The notes beneath the pieces were generated by a model. The model searched no databases. It was not told the DNA's origin and was given only the letters and a program-made list of their open reading frames with translations. From contig CBDCTQ010000022.1 in NCBI GenBank assembly GCA_965222105.1, positions 62,001-126,000 of the forward strand: a stretch of 64,000 bases of DNA, read 5' to 3'. The translations under genes and the position numbers were made by a program. Shown in pieces: positions 18,672-26,987 of the stretch (within the stretch, counting starts at the first letter, position 1; each line of letters opens with the position of its first letter). The DNA is from CALGLS01 sp965222105. GTDB taxonomy: Bacteria > Bacteroidota > Bacteroidia > Chitinophagales > Saprospiraceae.

Positions 18672-19796
18672 TCATAGGGAAGCCCTCATCGCTTCCACAA
18701 TGCAAGCCGCAGCGCGAGTTGAAGCCCCGGGCCGCCCCAACATCTGGCGCAATTGACGGTATCCCTCCCGGATATCTTCCTCCCCGTTTTCAAGAATGGC
18801 ACGGAGCGCCTCCTCTGTTTTTGTGGCGTTAAAGTCTTGTTGGATCAGCTCGGTCAGTAGCGGTCGATCCAAAATCAGGTTGACCAGTGAGATGTATTTC
18901 ACCTGTACCAACCGACGGGCTATCCAGTAAGAAAGGGCTGCCCCTTTATAACAAACCACTTGCGGCACTTCGAACAAGGCCGTTTCCAAAGTAGCCGTCC
19001 CCGAGGTTACGAGGGCTGCCCGGGCCACGCTCAACAGTTCATATGTTGCTCCGCTTATCAGTGTCACGTTTTTAGCGAAAGCGAAATCCTTCAAAATGGA
19101 ATGGTAAAATGCCTCCGGGATAGAAGGGGCGCCGGCAATGGCAAACTGGTGACCCGGAAATCGGGAGGCCACTTCCAACATGATCCGGAGTGCGATCCGG
19201 ACCTCCTGCTTTCGGCTGCCCGGCAACAAGGCAATTACAGGTAGGGAAGCCGATAGCCCGTGCCGTTGCCGGAAATCGGAAGGTGCTTCAAGATCATTCA
19301 CTACATCCAGCAGCGGATGCCCTACAAATTGGACTTCGTAATTGTATTGTTGGTAAAATTGCTGCTCAAAAGGAAGGATCACCAGCATTTGGTCTACATT
19401 GGCCTTGATCTGGTGAGCCCGGCTGCTGTGCCAGGCCCATATTTGTGGAGAAATGTAGTAGACGACGCGGTATCCGCTGGCTTTCGCCCAACGAGCCATT
19501 CGGAGGTTGAAACCGGGATAATCGATCAGGATGAGGGCATCGGGCTGGAAGGCTTGTATTTGCCGCTTGCATAGCTTAAAATTGCGCAGGATGGTGCGAA
19601 TATGCAAAGCCACCTGAACAAAACCCATAAATGCCAACTCCCGGTAGTGAATGAGGACGGTGGCACCGGCAGCAGCCATCTGGTCGCCTCCCCAACCCGT
19701 GATAATGGCATCATTATCTTTATCCAACAATGCCTTTACGAGATTGGCGCCGTGCAGATCGCCGGAGGCTTCCCCTGCCACCACAAAATATTTCAT
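18672..19796 (-). CDS. lpxB: Lipid-A-disaccharide synthase
   Basis: The enzyme joins UDP-2,3-diacylglucosamine and lipid X to make the beta-1,6-linked lipid A disaccharide, acting at the cytoplasmic face of the inner membrane. The 374-residue product is normal for the GT19 family. It starts with the conserved YFVVAGEASGDLHGANLVKA, then has LIDYPGFNLRMARWAK, the WAWHSSRAHQIKANVDQML segment, LPGSRKQEV, and the donor-site region VTSGTATLETALFEVPQVVC with NLILDRPLLTELIQ. The start codon overlaps the stop of the upstream small membrane gene by four bases (ATGA), which indicates translational coupling. Confidence 0.96.
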   Translation of the reverse strand: MKYFVVAGEASGDLHGANLVKALLDKDNDAIITGWGGDQMAAAGATVLIHYRELAFMGFVQVALHIRTILRNFKLCKRQIQAFQPDALILIDYPGFNLRMARWAKASGYRVVYYISPQIWAWHSSRAHQIKANVDQMLVILPFEQQFYQQYNYEVQFVGHPLLDVVNDLEAPSDFRQRHGLSASLPVIALLPGSRKQEVRIALRIMLEVASRFPGHQFAIAGAPSIPEAFYHSILKDFAFAKNVTLISGATYELLSVARAALVTSGTATLETALFEVPQVVCYKGAALSYWIARRLVQVKYISLVNLILDRPLLTELIQQDFNATKTEEALRAILENGEEDIREGYRQLRQMLGRPGASTRAAACIVEAMRASL

Positions 19797-20101
19797 TGCT
19801 GAAAAATATCGGCTTTAAAATAGAAAACCCAGATGGCAACAAAGAGGATGGTGGGAAAGATCAAACCTCGCATGGACTGATCATTGTGCCAGCCTTTGTG
19901 CATCTGGAAGGGTACCAGGTTGGCGCAAATGGCCAGCAAGGCTATGGTGCGGAGGCGCCACGACTCGGAAAATCCCGTGGGGTCCATGATCCCCACTTGG
20001 GTAAGCAGGGTAAACAGGAGGGTGAGTAGCCCATAGGCCAATACCGGAACCAGTATGCCGGTGATGATGCCGATGAGAACACCGTCTTCTCGTAAATTCA
20101 T
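19793..20101 (-). CDS. Small membrane protein coupled to lpxB
   Basis: This 102-residue protein has three hydrophobic segments: LIGIITGILVPVLAYGLLTLLF near the start, LRTIALLAICANLVPF in the middle and LIFPTILFVAIWVFYF near the end. A His/Trp-containing loop (HKGWHNDQSMRG) lies between the last two helices. I do not know the family by name, but a small membrane gene stop-start fused to lpxB suggests an envelope role. The gene ends on the lpxB start codon and begins only two bases after the GH16 gene, whose stop is at 20104, so all three may share a transcript. Confidence 0.8.
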   Translation of the reverse strand: MNLREDGVLIGIITGILVPVLAYGLLTLLFTLLTQVGIMDPTGFSESWRLRTIALLAICANLVPFQMHKGWHNDQSMRGLIFPTILFVAIWVFYFKADIFQQ

Positions 20102-20103
20102 TG

Positions 20104-22101
20104 TTAACGTTTATTGAAAGTATATTGTTGAAGCACTCCAGCTTCCGTGAACTGGAGGAGGTACCAGCCTTTCGGCAAACCGGAAGTGATCAACACAGCC
20201 CGGTTGTTTTGCGGGGTTAGGGCTTGCTCTGTAACGAGTTGTCCGGAGCTGTTGAATACCTTTGCCGCCGTATTTTCCGAAAGGGGGACGAACAGCTCGT
20301 TAATCACTGGGTTGGGGAAAGGAAGGATATCGTCGCCATTGGGGATCGTCAGAGACCGTATGGGCGAATAACTGAATTTGCCGTCTAAGTCGACCTGTTT
20401 GAGCCGGTAATAATTTTGATCGTTAAACGGGTGGCGGTCTTTGTAAGTGTATTGCTGAGAAGCAAAGCTTTCACCAGCGCCTTTTATCGTTCCGATTGGG
20501 TCGAAACGGTCTCCGCTGGCGGATCGTTCGATTTGGAAGTAATCATTATTGGTTTCCGACAGGGTAGTCCAATGGAGCGATACGGTGTGGTCGTCGTTGA
20601 GTAAGGCATAAAACTCAGCAAGTTCGATGGGTAGTAAACTGGTTTCGGTAAATAAAAAATCGTCGAAGTAAAAATCGCCGGCTTCTCCACCCAGGTCGAT
20701 GTTGAACAATCCGTTGGCGGTGGCAGGAGCGGTGAAATCGAAGGAATATTCAGCCCAACTGTTCGTCAGGGTAAACGTGGTGGAAGCGTACCCCGTGTAG
20801 TCATCCAGGTCGATAAAAGCGATGGGTAATTGGCGGCCGTTGATGTCGGCTTTGGCCCAAAACTCCAGGCTATAGTCGGTACCTTCCACGAGGGGTACAT
20901 CGTCTCTCGAAAGTTGGATATCCCAGCCGTTTTGGCCGGGTGTGATGACCTCCACATGAGAAGCGAGAAGACCTTCTTGCGGATCGGAGGTGGTGATGTT
21001 AAAGTTGGCCTCACCACCATTTGCATCGCGGGTATTCCAGTGGGCATAGCTTTGTTCAAAACCGTAATTGGGCCAAAAATTGATGGTGACTTCAACAGGC
21101 ATCAAGGCAGTTACGGTGCCGCAGCCATTGGTGATGACGCAAGTGATATCGCCGCTGGTAGTCCCTACATCGACGGTGATCTCGTGGGTGCTTTGTCCAC
21201 CCGTGATCGTCATATCGGCGGGTACGGTCCATACGTAGGAGGCTCCCGGCAGATCGGGCACCGTATAAGTCAGGTTGGTGGAGTTGGGCATGACGTGGTC
21301 GTTGCCCCAGATATCAATGTTGTCGAGCAATTGATAAACGCGGACGTAATCGACCAGCATGGTTTGCGGGAAAACGGTGGTATTGTCGGGCGGGCCGGGC
21401 CAGTTGCCACCAACGGCAACGTTGAGGATAAAGTGAAAATCCCGGTCGAATACCCAGGGGTAGGGGGCGAGGTCGGTATCAGTAAGAATAAAAACGGAAA
21501 CATCATCGACGAACCACTCTATTTTATTGGGTTCCCACTCGACGGAAAAGTCGTGAAAACCATCTGCAAAATCATCGGGGCCGGGGAGTTGGTAAGAGGT
21601 GCCCTGCGATTGGTGGTCGTCGGTATAACCGTAGTGCAGGGTGGTATAACAGATATCGGGTTCGTGGCCGAGGAGTTCCATAATATCCAGTTCGCCGCTT
21701 CCGGGCCAACTCCCGTATGCATTATCGGAGGGCATCATCCAGAATGCCGGCCAGATGCCTTGACCTTCGGGCACTTGTATGCGTGCTTCCATTTTGCCGT
21801 AGGTCCATTGGGCTTTGTCGAGTGTGCGGATGCGGCCGGAGGTATAATTGGCACCATTGTAATTTTCTTCGAGCGCGATGATTTCCAGGTTGCCGCCAGT
21901 TACGTTAACGTTGTCCACCCGGTCAGTGTAGTATTGAAGTTCGTTGTTGCCCCAACCTCCGGCCCCGGTCTGATAGCTCCAGTAATCGGTGTTAAGGGTA
22001 GTGCCGGTGAATTCGTCTTCCCAGACGAGGTTCCAACATTGGCTGTGCAGTTGGAAACAAAGGCAGGAGAGAGATAGAAATGCGATGATCGGTTTGTTCA
22101 T
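20104..22101 (-). CDS. Secreted GH16 beta-glucanase with carbohydrate-binding and T9SS domains
   Basis: This is a predicted endo-beta-1,3(4)-glucanase (laminarinase-like) of 665 residues. The signal peptide (FLSLSCLCFQLHS) is followed by the GH16 domain, about residues 25-260: WNLVWEDEFTG, the catalytic GELDIMELLGHEP (Glu-x-Asp-x-x-Glu) and HDFSVEWEPNKIEWFVDD. A PKD-like domain follows (about 270-345), then a CBM-like jelly roll (NYGFEQSYAHWNT to FDDFLF, about 350-490), then an FN3-like segment (LHWTTLSETNNDYFQIERS), and finally a T9SS sorting domain (LPFPNPVINELFVPLS). Beta-1,3-glucans of algae or fungi are the usual substrates; the exact linkage preference cannot be read from sequence. It is divergent from the SNF2 gene. 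Confidence 0.92.
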   Translation of the reverse strand: MNKPIIAFLSLSCLCFQLHSQCWNLVWEDEFTGTTLNTDYWSYQTGAGGWGNNELQYYTDRVDNVNVTGGNLEIIALEENYNGANYTSGRIRTLDKAQWTYGKMEARIQVPEGQGIWPAFWMMPSDNAYGSWPGSGELDIMELLGHEPDICYTTLHYGYTDDHQSQGTSYQLPGPDDFADGFHDFSVEWEPNKIEWFVDDVSVFILTDTDLAPYPWVFDRDFHFILNVAVGGNWPGPPDNTTVFPQTMLVDYVRVYQLLDNIDIWGNDHVMPNSTNLTYTVPDLPGASYVWTVPADMTITGGQSTHEITVDVGTTSGDITCVITNGCGTVTALMPVEVTINFWPNYGFEQSYAHWNTRDANGGEANFNITTSDPQEGLLASHVEVITPGQNGWDIQLSRDDVPLVEGTDYSLEFWAKADINGRQLPIAFIDLDDYTGYASTTFTLTNSWAEYSFDFTAPATANGLFNIDLGGEAGDFYFDDFLFTETSLLPIELAEFYALLNDDHTVSLHWTTLSETNNDYFQIERSASGDRFDPIGTIKGAGESFASQQYTYKDRHPFNDQNYYRLKQVDLDGKFSYSPIRSLTIPNGDDILPFPNPVINELFVPLSENTAAKVFNSSGQLVTEQALTPQNNRAVLITSGLPKGWYLLQFTEAGVLQQYTFNKR

Positions 22102-22194
22102 AATGAGTGTGTTTGACTATGTTGTAGGAGCCAAATTAGCTAAAAAAAGGGAATTCCTGAAAGAATTCTTTCCATCTCATTATTTGAATTTGCA

Positions 22195-22202
22195 CAAAAG
22201 TA
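22195..22202 (-). promoter_or_regulatory. Candidate -7 box for the GH16 gene
   Basis: On the minus strand TACTTTTG fits TAnnTTTG, about 95 bases upstream of the GH16 start. No convincing -33 element stands at the right distance, so the call is weak. Confidence 0.35.
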
Positions 22203-22264
22203 GTAGCTTTAGCGGCTCGAAACAGGAGAAAACAAGTTGAAAATTTAGAATCAAAATCAAAAAA

Positions 22265-24841
22265 ATGGCAACCCGTAAGAATACCCGCTCCACAACGAAG
22301 GGAAAACCCAAAACCACCTCCAAACGCAAGAAGAAAAAAGAACGACGGATACCCTACCACAGCCGCCCCAGCGATATGACGATGGATCAGTGGCAGACCG
22401 CTCTTCGCATCCAATTCGGTAAAGAGAGCAAGTTCCAACTGACCAACGTAGGCGAACATCCCGTCTTCTCGGAATTTTTGGTTTCCAACCCCGACACTAC
22501 GAACGTATACAAAGTAGCCATCCGAAGCCGGGACAACTCCAGGAACTTTTGTTCGTGTATGGACTTCAAAACCAACCGGCTGGGCATTTGCAAACACCTG
22601 GGCTTTGCCCTCCACAAGCTGGAGCGAAAGCGCGGCCACAAAAAGATTTTCCGCGAAGGGTATACCCAACCACACAGTTCCATCTATCTGGACTACCAAA
22701 GCGGCAGGCAGATCAAGATCAGCATTGGTTCCGACAGCCAACAGGCATATGAAAAGCTGGCGCAAAAATATTTTGATACCAACAACGTATTGACAAAAAG
22801 AGGATTCGAACGTTTTGAAAAATTACTGGAAGAGGGACGTCACATCAATCCATCCTTCCGCTGCTACGACGATGCCATGGAATACGTTTTGCAGCAACGC
22901 GAAAAAATCAATCGTCAAAAAGCCATCAAAAAGAAATTTCCCAGAGGCATCTTGCGCAAGGACCTTAAAAACCTGGTCGATATAAAACTGTACAACTACC
23001 AGCGTACAGGCGTCCTATTCGCCTTGATGGCAGGCCGATGCCTGATCGCCGACGATATGGGCCTCGGCAAAACCATCCAGGCCATTGTGGCTACCGAGTT
23101 GTATAAAAAACATTTCAAAATTGGCAGAGTCCTCATCGTATGCCCCACCTCGTTGAAATATCAATGGAAGGCAGAAATCGAAAAATTTACTAAAAGTACC
23201 GTCCATGTGGTGGAGGGAAATGCACTGAAGCGCCGCGAGCAATACGAAACGAATCCGGCTTTTTACCACATCGTCAGTTACCACGTGGCTGCCAGAGACC
23301 TTGCGCAGATCAACCGGATGGAACCCGACCTGCTCATCCTCGACGAAGCGCAGCGCATCAAAAACTGGAAGACAAAAACATCGGCGGCCGTTAAAAAGAT
23401 CAAATCAACCTTTGCCTTTGTATTAACGGGAACTCCCATCGAAAACAAACTCGTAGAACTCTATTCCATCTTGCAGGTCATCGATCAGTTTCGGCTCGGG
23501 CCGATGTATTCCTTCCTGCACTACCACCAGATCACCGACGAAGAAACCGGAAAAGTCATTGGTTATCAGCACCTTAAAGAGATCGGTGTCAACCTGAAAG
23601 ACATCCTGCTCCGACGAACCAAAAAACAAGTGTTGCTGGAAATGCCTACCCGAAGCGACAAAGTACTGCTGGTGCCCATGACCAAGATGCAGCGTGCCGC
23701 TCATGAAGAATTTGGAGAAGTAGTGGCCCGGCTGGTGGCAAAATGGAAGAGGTATAAATTCCTCAACGAAGTGGATCGGAAAAGGCTGATGGTGAGCCTC
23801 AATCAGATGCGTATGGTTTGCGACAGCACCTACATCCTCGACCTGAAAACGCGGCACGACACCAAAATAATGGAACTGATGTGCATCCTCGAAGAGTTCT
23901 TTTGCGCTGAAGGCGAAAAAGTCGTCATTTTTTCCCAGTGGTCGCGGATGCTCGACCTGGTCAAACAAGAACTGGAAGAAAGGGATATGCCCTTTGAGTA
24001 CCTGCATGGAGGGGTGCCTTCCGCCAAACGCCAGGGCCTGTTGAAAAACTTCAAAGATGATCCCAATTGCCGCGTTTTCCTATCCACCGATGCCGGTGGG
24101 GTAGGGCTCAACCTTCAGGTGGCCTCCCTGGTTGTCAATATGGACATTCCCTGGAATCCGGCTGTACTCGAACAGCGCATCGCCAGAGTATACCGGCTGG
24201 GGCAAAAGCGGCCAGTACAGGTCATCAACCTCGTCTCGTCTGCTACCATCGAACACAAGATGCTGGGCGTGCTAAAATTCAAACACGCAATGGCTAAGGG
24301 CGTTCTGGATGATGGTGAAGATGCCATTTTTATGTCGAGTACCAAGTTCAGCGATTTTATGGGCAAGATAGAAGACCTCACCGATGGCCTGGCCGCCAGC
24401 GAATCCGTATTTGAGGACCTGAAGCGAATCAACGAAGAAAAAGAATCGTTGGAAGGTGGCCCCAAACAGGATGCAAAAAAAGATCAGGCAACCCCCGACC
24501 TGGGAGAAGACGACGATGTGGCGGCAGGGCCGGAAACGCCCGCTGTTTTGCCTACACCCGACCTGCCCGGCTTGCAAGGGCAGCCCAACAATACATCTCC
24601 GGGGCAGCGGCAACCGGGCATAGCACCTGCAACTCCAGACACTTTGGTGCAAACGGGCATGTCGTTTTTTCAGGGATTGGTGCAGACGTTGCAGAACCCC
24701 GAAGCTACACAGAACCTGGTGAGTCAGATCGTCGAAAAAGACAAAAAATCGGGGCAGACCTATTTGAAGATACCGGTGGAAAGCGAAGCCCTCGTTCAAA
24801 ATGCCATGACGCTGTTGGGCAGTTTGCTGGGAGGGCGTTGA
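22265..24841 (+). CDS. SNF2-family DEAD/DEAH-box helicase with SWIM zinc finger
   Basis: This is an 858-residue ATP-dependent DNA translocase of the SWI2/SNF2 type. A lysine-rich N-terminus precedes a SWIM zinc finger near residue 95-115 (FCSCMDF...GICKH, the CxC...CxH pattern). Helicase lobe 1 has Walker A DDMGLGKTIQA near 262, the DEAH-variant LLILDEAQRIKN near 357 and LTGTPIENKL. Lobe 2 has FSQWSRMLDL, STDAGGVGLNLQ and the motif VI QRIARVYRLGQKRPVQ. The final 100 residues are low-complexity, proline/glutamine-rich, with a short terminal helical segment. Such proteins remodel protein-DNA complexes; the bacterial SWIM-SNF2 type has no settled role. It is divergent from GH16, with no partner gene adjacent. 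Confidence 0.93.
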   Translation: MATRKNTRSTTKGKPKTTSKRKKKKERRIPYHSRPSDMTMDQWQTALRIQFGKESKFQLTNVGEHPVFSEFLVSNPDTTNVYKVAIRSRDNSRNFCSCMDFKTNRLGICKHLGFALHKLERKRGHKKIFREGYTQPHSSIYLDYQSGRQIKISIGSDSQQAYEKLAQKYFDTNNVLTKRGFERFEKLLEEGRHINPSFRCYDDAMEYVLQQREKINRQKAIKKKFPRGILRKDLKNLVDIKLYNYQRTGVLFALMAGRCLIADDMGLGKTIQAIVATELYKKHFKIGRVLIVCPTSLKYQWKAEIEKFTKSTVHVVEGNALKRREQYETNPAFYHIVSYHVAARDLAQINRMEPDLLILDEAQRIKNWKTKTSAAVKKIKSTFAFVLTGTPIENKLVELYSILQVIDQFRLGPMYSFLHYHQITDEETGKVIGYQHLKEIGVNLKDILLRRTKKQVLLEMPTRSDKVLLVPMTKMQRAAHEEFGEVVARLVAKWKRYKFLNEVDRKRLMVSLNQMRMVCDSTYILDLKTRHDTKIMELMCILEEFFCAEGEKVVIFSQWSRMLDLVKQELEERDMPFEYLHGGVPSAKRQGLLKNFKDDPNCRVFLSTDAGGVGLNLQVASLVVNMDIPWNPAVLEQRIARVYRLGQKRPVQVINLVSSATIEHKMLGVLKFKHAMAKGVLDDGEDAIFMSSTKFSDFMGKIEDLTDGLAASESVFEDLKRINEEKESLEGGPKQDAKKDQATPDLGEDDDVAAGPETPAVLPTPDLPGLQGQPNNTSPGQRQPGIAPATPDTLVQTGMSFFQGLVQTLQNPEATQNLVSQIVEKDKKSGQTYLKIPVESEALVQNAMTLLGSLLGGR

Positions 24842-25089
24842 GAGTAGGAGCAGGCGGCGCGACATTCTCTGAGACCTGGCACTTAAGTTTTCTTTGTGCA
24901 ACTCCGTGTCTTTGTGCCTTCGTGGTTCTAAAACAGCTATGTCAAACGCTCTTTGGTTATTTAACAGCGGTTCTCAATTTGAAAATCAATATTTACGTTC
25001 TACACAGGGAACTTCGCGGTAGAGGGGCATCAGCACATCAATAATTAGCAAATCAGCAAATTACTTAAATCTAAATTGAGAATTGCTGG

Positions 25090-26043
25090 TTATTTAAACA
25101 ATGACTCCACAAATGCCTGTTTATTAAAGACCTGCAACTGTTCGATGCCTTCTCCCACGCCGATGTACTTGATCGGTATTTTAAACTGATCGCTGATGCC
25201 AATGGCCACGCCGCCTTTGGCGGTGCCGTCGAGTTTGGTGAGGGTCAGGCAGGTTACTTCGGTGGCGTTGGTGAAGTGGGTGGCTTGTTCGATGGCGTTT
25301 TGGCCGGTGGTGGCGTCGAGTACGAGCATGACATCGTGGGGGGCGCCTTCCAGTTTTTTACCCATTGAACGTTTTATTTTTGTCAGTTCGTTCATCAGGT
25401 TGATCTTTGTGTGGAGGCGGCCGGCAGTGTCGACGATGGCCACGTCGCAATCGTTGTTGATGGCGTATTGAACGGTCTCGTAGGCCACGGCAGCGGGGTC
25501 GGTGTACATGCCTTTGCTGTAAAAGTCGCAGCCCACTCTTTCCGACCATATTTTGAGTTGATCGACGGCGGCGGCCCGGAAGGTATCACCGGCACCGAGG
25601 ACCACCTTTTTGCCGAGTTGTTGGTATTGCCAGGCGAGCTTACCGATGGTGGTTGTTTTGCCTACGCCGTTGACGCCGACCACCAGTAAAACATAAGGCA
25701 TTTTATCGGCGGGCGTGTTGAAATCTTCTAGTTCCTGAGTATTGTTTTCGGCGAGGAGCTGGACTATTTCGTCGCGGAGTATTTCGTTGAGTTCAGAGGT
25801 GTTGACGTACTTGTCGCGGGCCACTCTGGCCTCAATCCGTTCGATGATTTTGACGGTGGTGTCGAGCCCTACGTCGGAAGATATGAGGATGCCTTCCAGT
25901 TCATCAAGCACTTCGACATCGACGGTCGATTTGCCGGCAATGGCTTTGGTGATCTTGGAGAAAAAACCGGTTTTTGTTTTTTCCAGTCCTTTGTCCAGCT
26001 CCTCTTCTTTTTGTTTTGTGAAAAACTTTTTAAAGAAACTCAT
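25090..26043 (-). CDS. ftsY: Signal recognition particle receptor FtsY
   Basis: This is the SRP receptor GTPase that docks ribosome-nascent chain complexes at the inner membrane. The sequence has an N-domain helical region (residues 1-110) and a G-domain with GVNGVGKTTTIGKL (P-loop), GDTFRAAAVDQLKIW, VDTAGRLHTKINLM, LTKLDGTAKGG and YIGVGEGIEQLQVF. The acidic A-domain is short (KQKEEELDKGLEK), as is common in this phylum. I chose the ATG at 26043 because it gives the typical MSFFKKFF start; an upstream in-frame ATG would begin inside the preceding terminator hairpin. It lies directly downstream of the small ribosomal-protein cluster but is separated from it by that terminator. Confidence 0.96.
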   Translation of the reverse strand: MSFFKKFFTKQKEEELDKGLEKTKTGFFSKITKAIAGKSTVDVEVLDELEGILISSDVGLDTTVKIIERIEARVARDKYVNTSELNEILRDEIVQLLAENNTQELEDFNTPADKMPYVLLVVGVNGVGKTTTIGKLAWQYQQLGKKVVLGAGDTFRAAAVDQLKIWSERVGCDFYSKGMYTDPAAVAYETVQYAINNDCDVAIVDTAGRLHTKINLMNELTKIKRSMGKKLEGAPHDVMLVLDATTGQNAIEQATHFTNATEVTCLTLTKLDGTAKGGVAIGISDQFKIPIKYIGVGEGIEQLQVFNKQAFVESLFK

Positions 26044-26070
26044 AGGGTTTGGTTGACGATTAGAAATACT

Positions 26071-26105
26071 AAAAGGCTTTTCCATACATGACAGAAAAGC
26101 CTTTT
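26071..26105 (-). terminator. Terminator between the ribosomal-protein cluster and ftsY
   Basis: The perfect 12-bp arms AAAAGGCTTTTC (26071-26082) and GAAAAGCCTTTT (26094-26105) have an 11-base loop and end in T-runs on both strands. On the minus strand it follows the DUF4295 gene and precedes ftsY. Confidence 0.8.
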
Positions 26106-26133
26106 AACAGATGGATAAATCGGCCAGGTGAAA

Positions 26134-26310
26134 TTATTTCTTGGCGAAAAACGCTTTCACCTCATCTTTGTGGATCATTACTTCTTTGTAAGTGTATTTG
26201 CCTGTTTCGGGGTCTTTGATACTTTTGACCACTTTAACAAAGTCTCGCCCCGTACCTGCGTTTGCGGCACGTTGACCGACCCGGGCGTTTTTGGATACTT
26301 TTTTTGCCAT
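26134..26310 (-). CDS. DUF4295 family protein
   Basis: This is a short gene of 58 codons, translating as MAKKVSKNARVGQRAANAG followed by a basic middle and ending in VKAFFAKK. The family is restricted to Bacteroidota and lies next to rpmG, as here. Size, basic composition and the ribosomal neighbourhood make a ribosome-associated role plausible, but none is demonstrated by the sequence. It is the last gene of the tRNA-Arg/rpmB/rpmG run, just before the terminator. Confidence 0.9.
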   Translation of the reverse strand: MAKKVSKNARVGQRAANAGTGRDFVKVVKSIKDPETGKYTYKEVMIHKDEVKAFFAKK

Positions 26311-26359
26311 GACGTTTTCTTTTTAAAAGTAATAAAAATTGGATTACCAGGTAGGGGGA

Positions 26360-26548
26360 CTATTTAATCTCTTTATGGATCGTCATTTTCTTCAGGATGG
26401 GGTTGTATTTTTTTAACTCCAACCGGTCAGGGGTGTTCTTACGATTTTTTTGAGTGACGTAGCGGGACGTACCCGGTTTACCGGATTTTTTGTGTTCAGT
26501 ACATTCCAGGATAATCTGAACGCGATTGCCTTTACTTTTTTTAGCCAT
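26360..26548 (-). CDS. rpmG: 50S ribosomal protein L33
   Basis: The 62-residue protein MAKKSKGNRVQIILECTEHK continues with SGKPGTSRYVTQKNRKNTP and LELKKYNPILKKMTIHKEIK, the classic L33 pattern. Only one Cys remains in the region where zinc-binding L33 types have CxxC pairs, so this is the zinc-independent (C-minus) form. It is 21 bases downstream of rpmB. Confidence 0.97.
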   Translation of the reverse strand: MAKKSKGNRVQIILECTEHKKSGKPGTSRYVTQKNRKNTPDRLELKKYNPILKKMTIHKEIK

Positions 26549-26569
26549 TATGTGGAAAGTTTAAGAAAG

Positions 26570-26824
26570 TTATTTTTTCAGGGAAATACCCGTGTTGACT
26601 CCTTTTTTCTCCAGCTTTTGCAAATAGGCGTACAGGCCAAGTTTGTTGATGGTGCGGAGGGCGGAGGAGGACACCTTAAGGGTTACCCATTTGTCCAATT
26701 CGGGAATGAAGAAGCGCTTTTTATGCAAATTGGGCAAAAATCGCCGCCTTGTCTTTCGGTTGGAGTGAGAGACGTTGTTGCCTGCGATGGGGCGCTTTCC
26801 AGTCAGTTGACACACTTTTGACAT
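26570..26824 (-). CDS. rpmB: 50S ribosomal protein L28
   Basis: The 84-residue protein has the L28 signature: SKVCQLTGKRPIAGNNVSHS, then NRKTRRRFLPNLHKKRFF and VSSSALRTINKLGL. The gene begins 17 bases after tRNA-Arg on the same strand, so it probably shares the promoter at 26933-26964. rpmB-rpmG-DUF4295 is a standard Bacteroidota order. Confidence 0.97.
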   Translation of the reverse strand: MSKVCQLTGKRPIAGNNVSHSNRKTRRRFLPNLHKKRFFIPELDKWVTLKVSSSALRTINKLGLYAYLQKLEKKGVNTGISLKK

Positions 26825-26841
26825 GATCGTTATTTTTTTTG

Positions 26842-26915
26842 TGACCTCGACAGGATTCGAACCTGTAACCTCCTGATCCGTAGTCAGGTGCTCTATCCAG
26901 TTAAGCTACGAAGCC
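26842..26915 (-). tRNA. tRNA-Arg (ACG)
   Basis: Read on the minus strand, the cloverleaf is complete. The acceptor GGCTTCG pairs with CGAGGTC (two G-U pairs), with a D-arm and an anticodon stem CCTGA/TCAGG around loop CTACGGA (anticodon ACG). The T-arm contains GGTTCGAATCC. The discriminator is A and CCA is not encoded. Confidence 0.96.
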
Positions 26916-26932
26916 ATTTTTGGTTCGGTGCG

Positions 26933-26964
26933 CAAAGATACGGGATTTAGCTACTTATGCCAAA
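26933..26964 (-). promoter_or_regulatory. Promoter of tRNA-Arg / rpmB / rpmG / DUF4295
   Basis: On the minus strand TTTG (26961-26964), a 20-base spacer and TATCTTTG (26933-26940) match the Bacteroidota TTTG/TAnnTTTG consensus. It sits 17 bases upstream of tRNA-Arg, so transcription would start close to the tRNA 5' end. It is the best-spaced promoter in the window. Confidence 0.75.
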
Positions 26965-26987
26965 CGTTTTAACGAAAAAAATAGTTC

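Noticed and set aside
20830..22077. A 415-codon plus-strand open frame
   Set aside because: It is the antisense shadow of the GH16 gene, which has full domain support.
24842..25089. Possible further MITE-like copy (CTTTGTG/CTTCGTGGTT stretch) between the SNF2 gene and ftsY
   Set aside because: It shares short similarity with the middle of the 32.3-kb element, but has no terminal repeats or target duplication.
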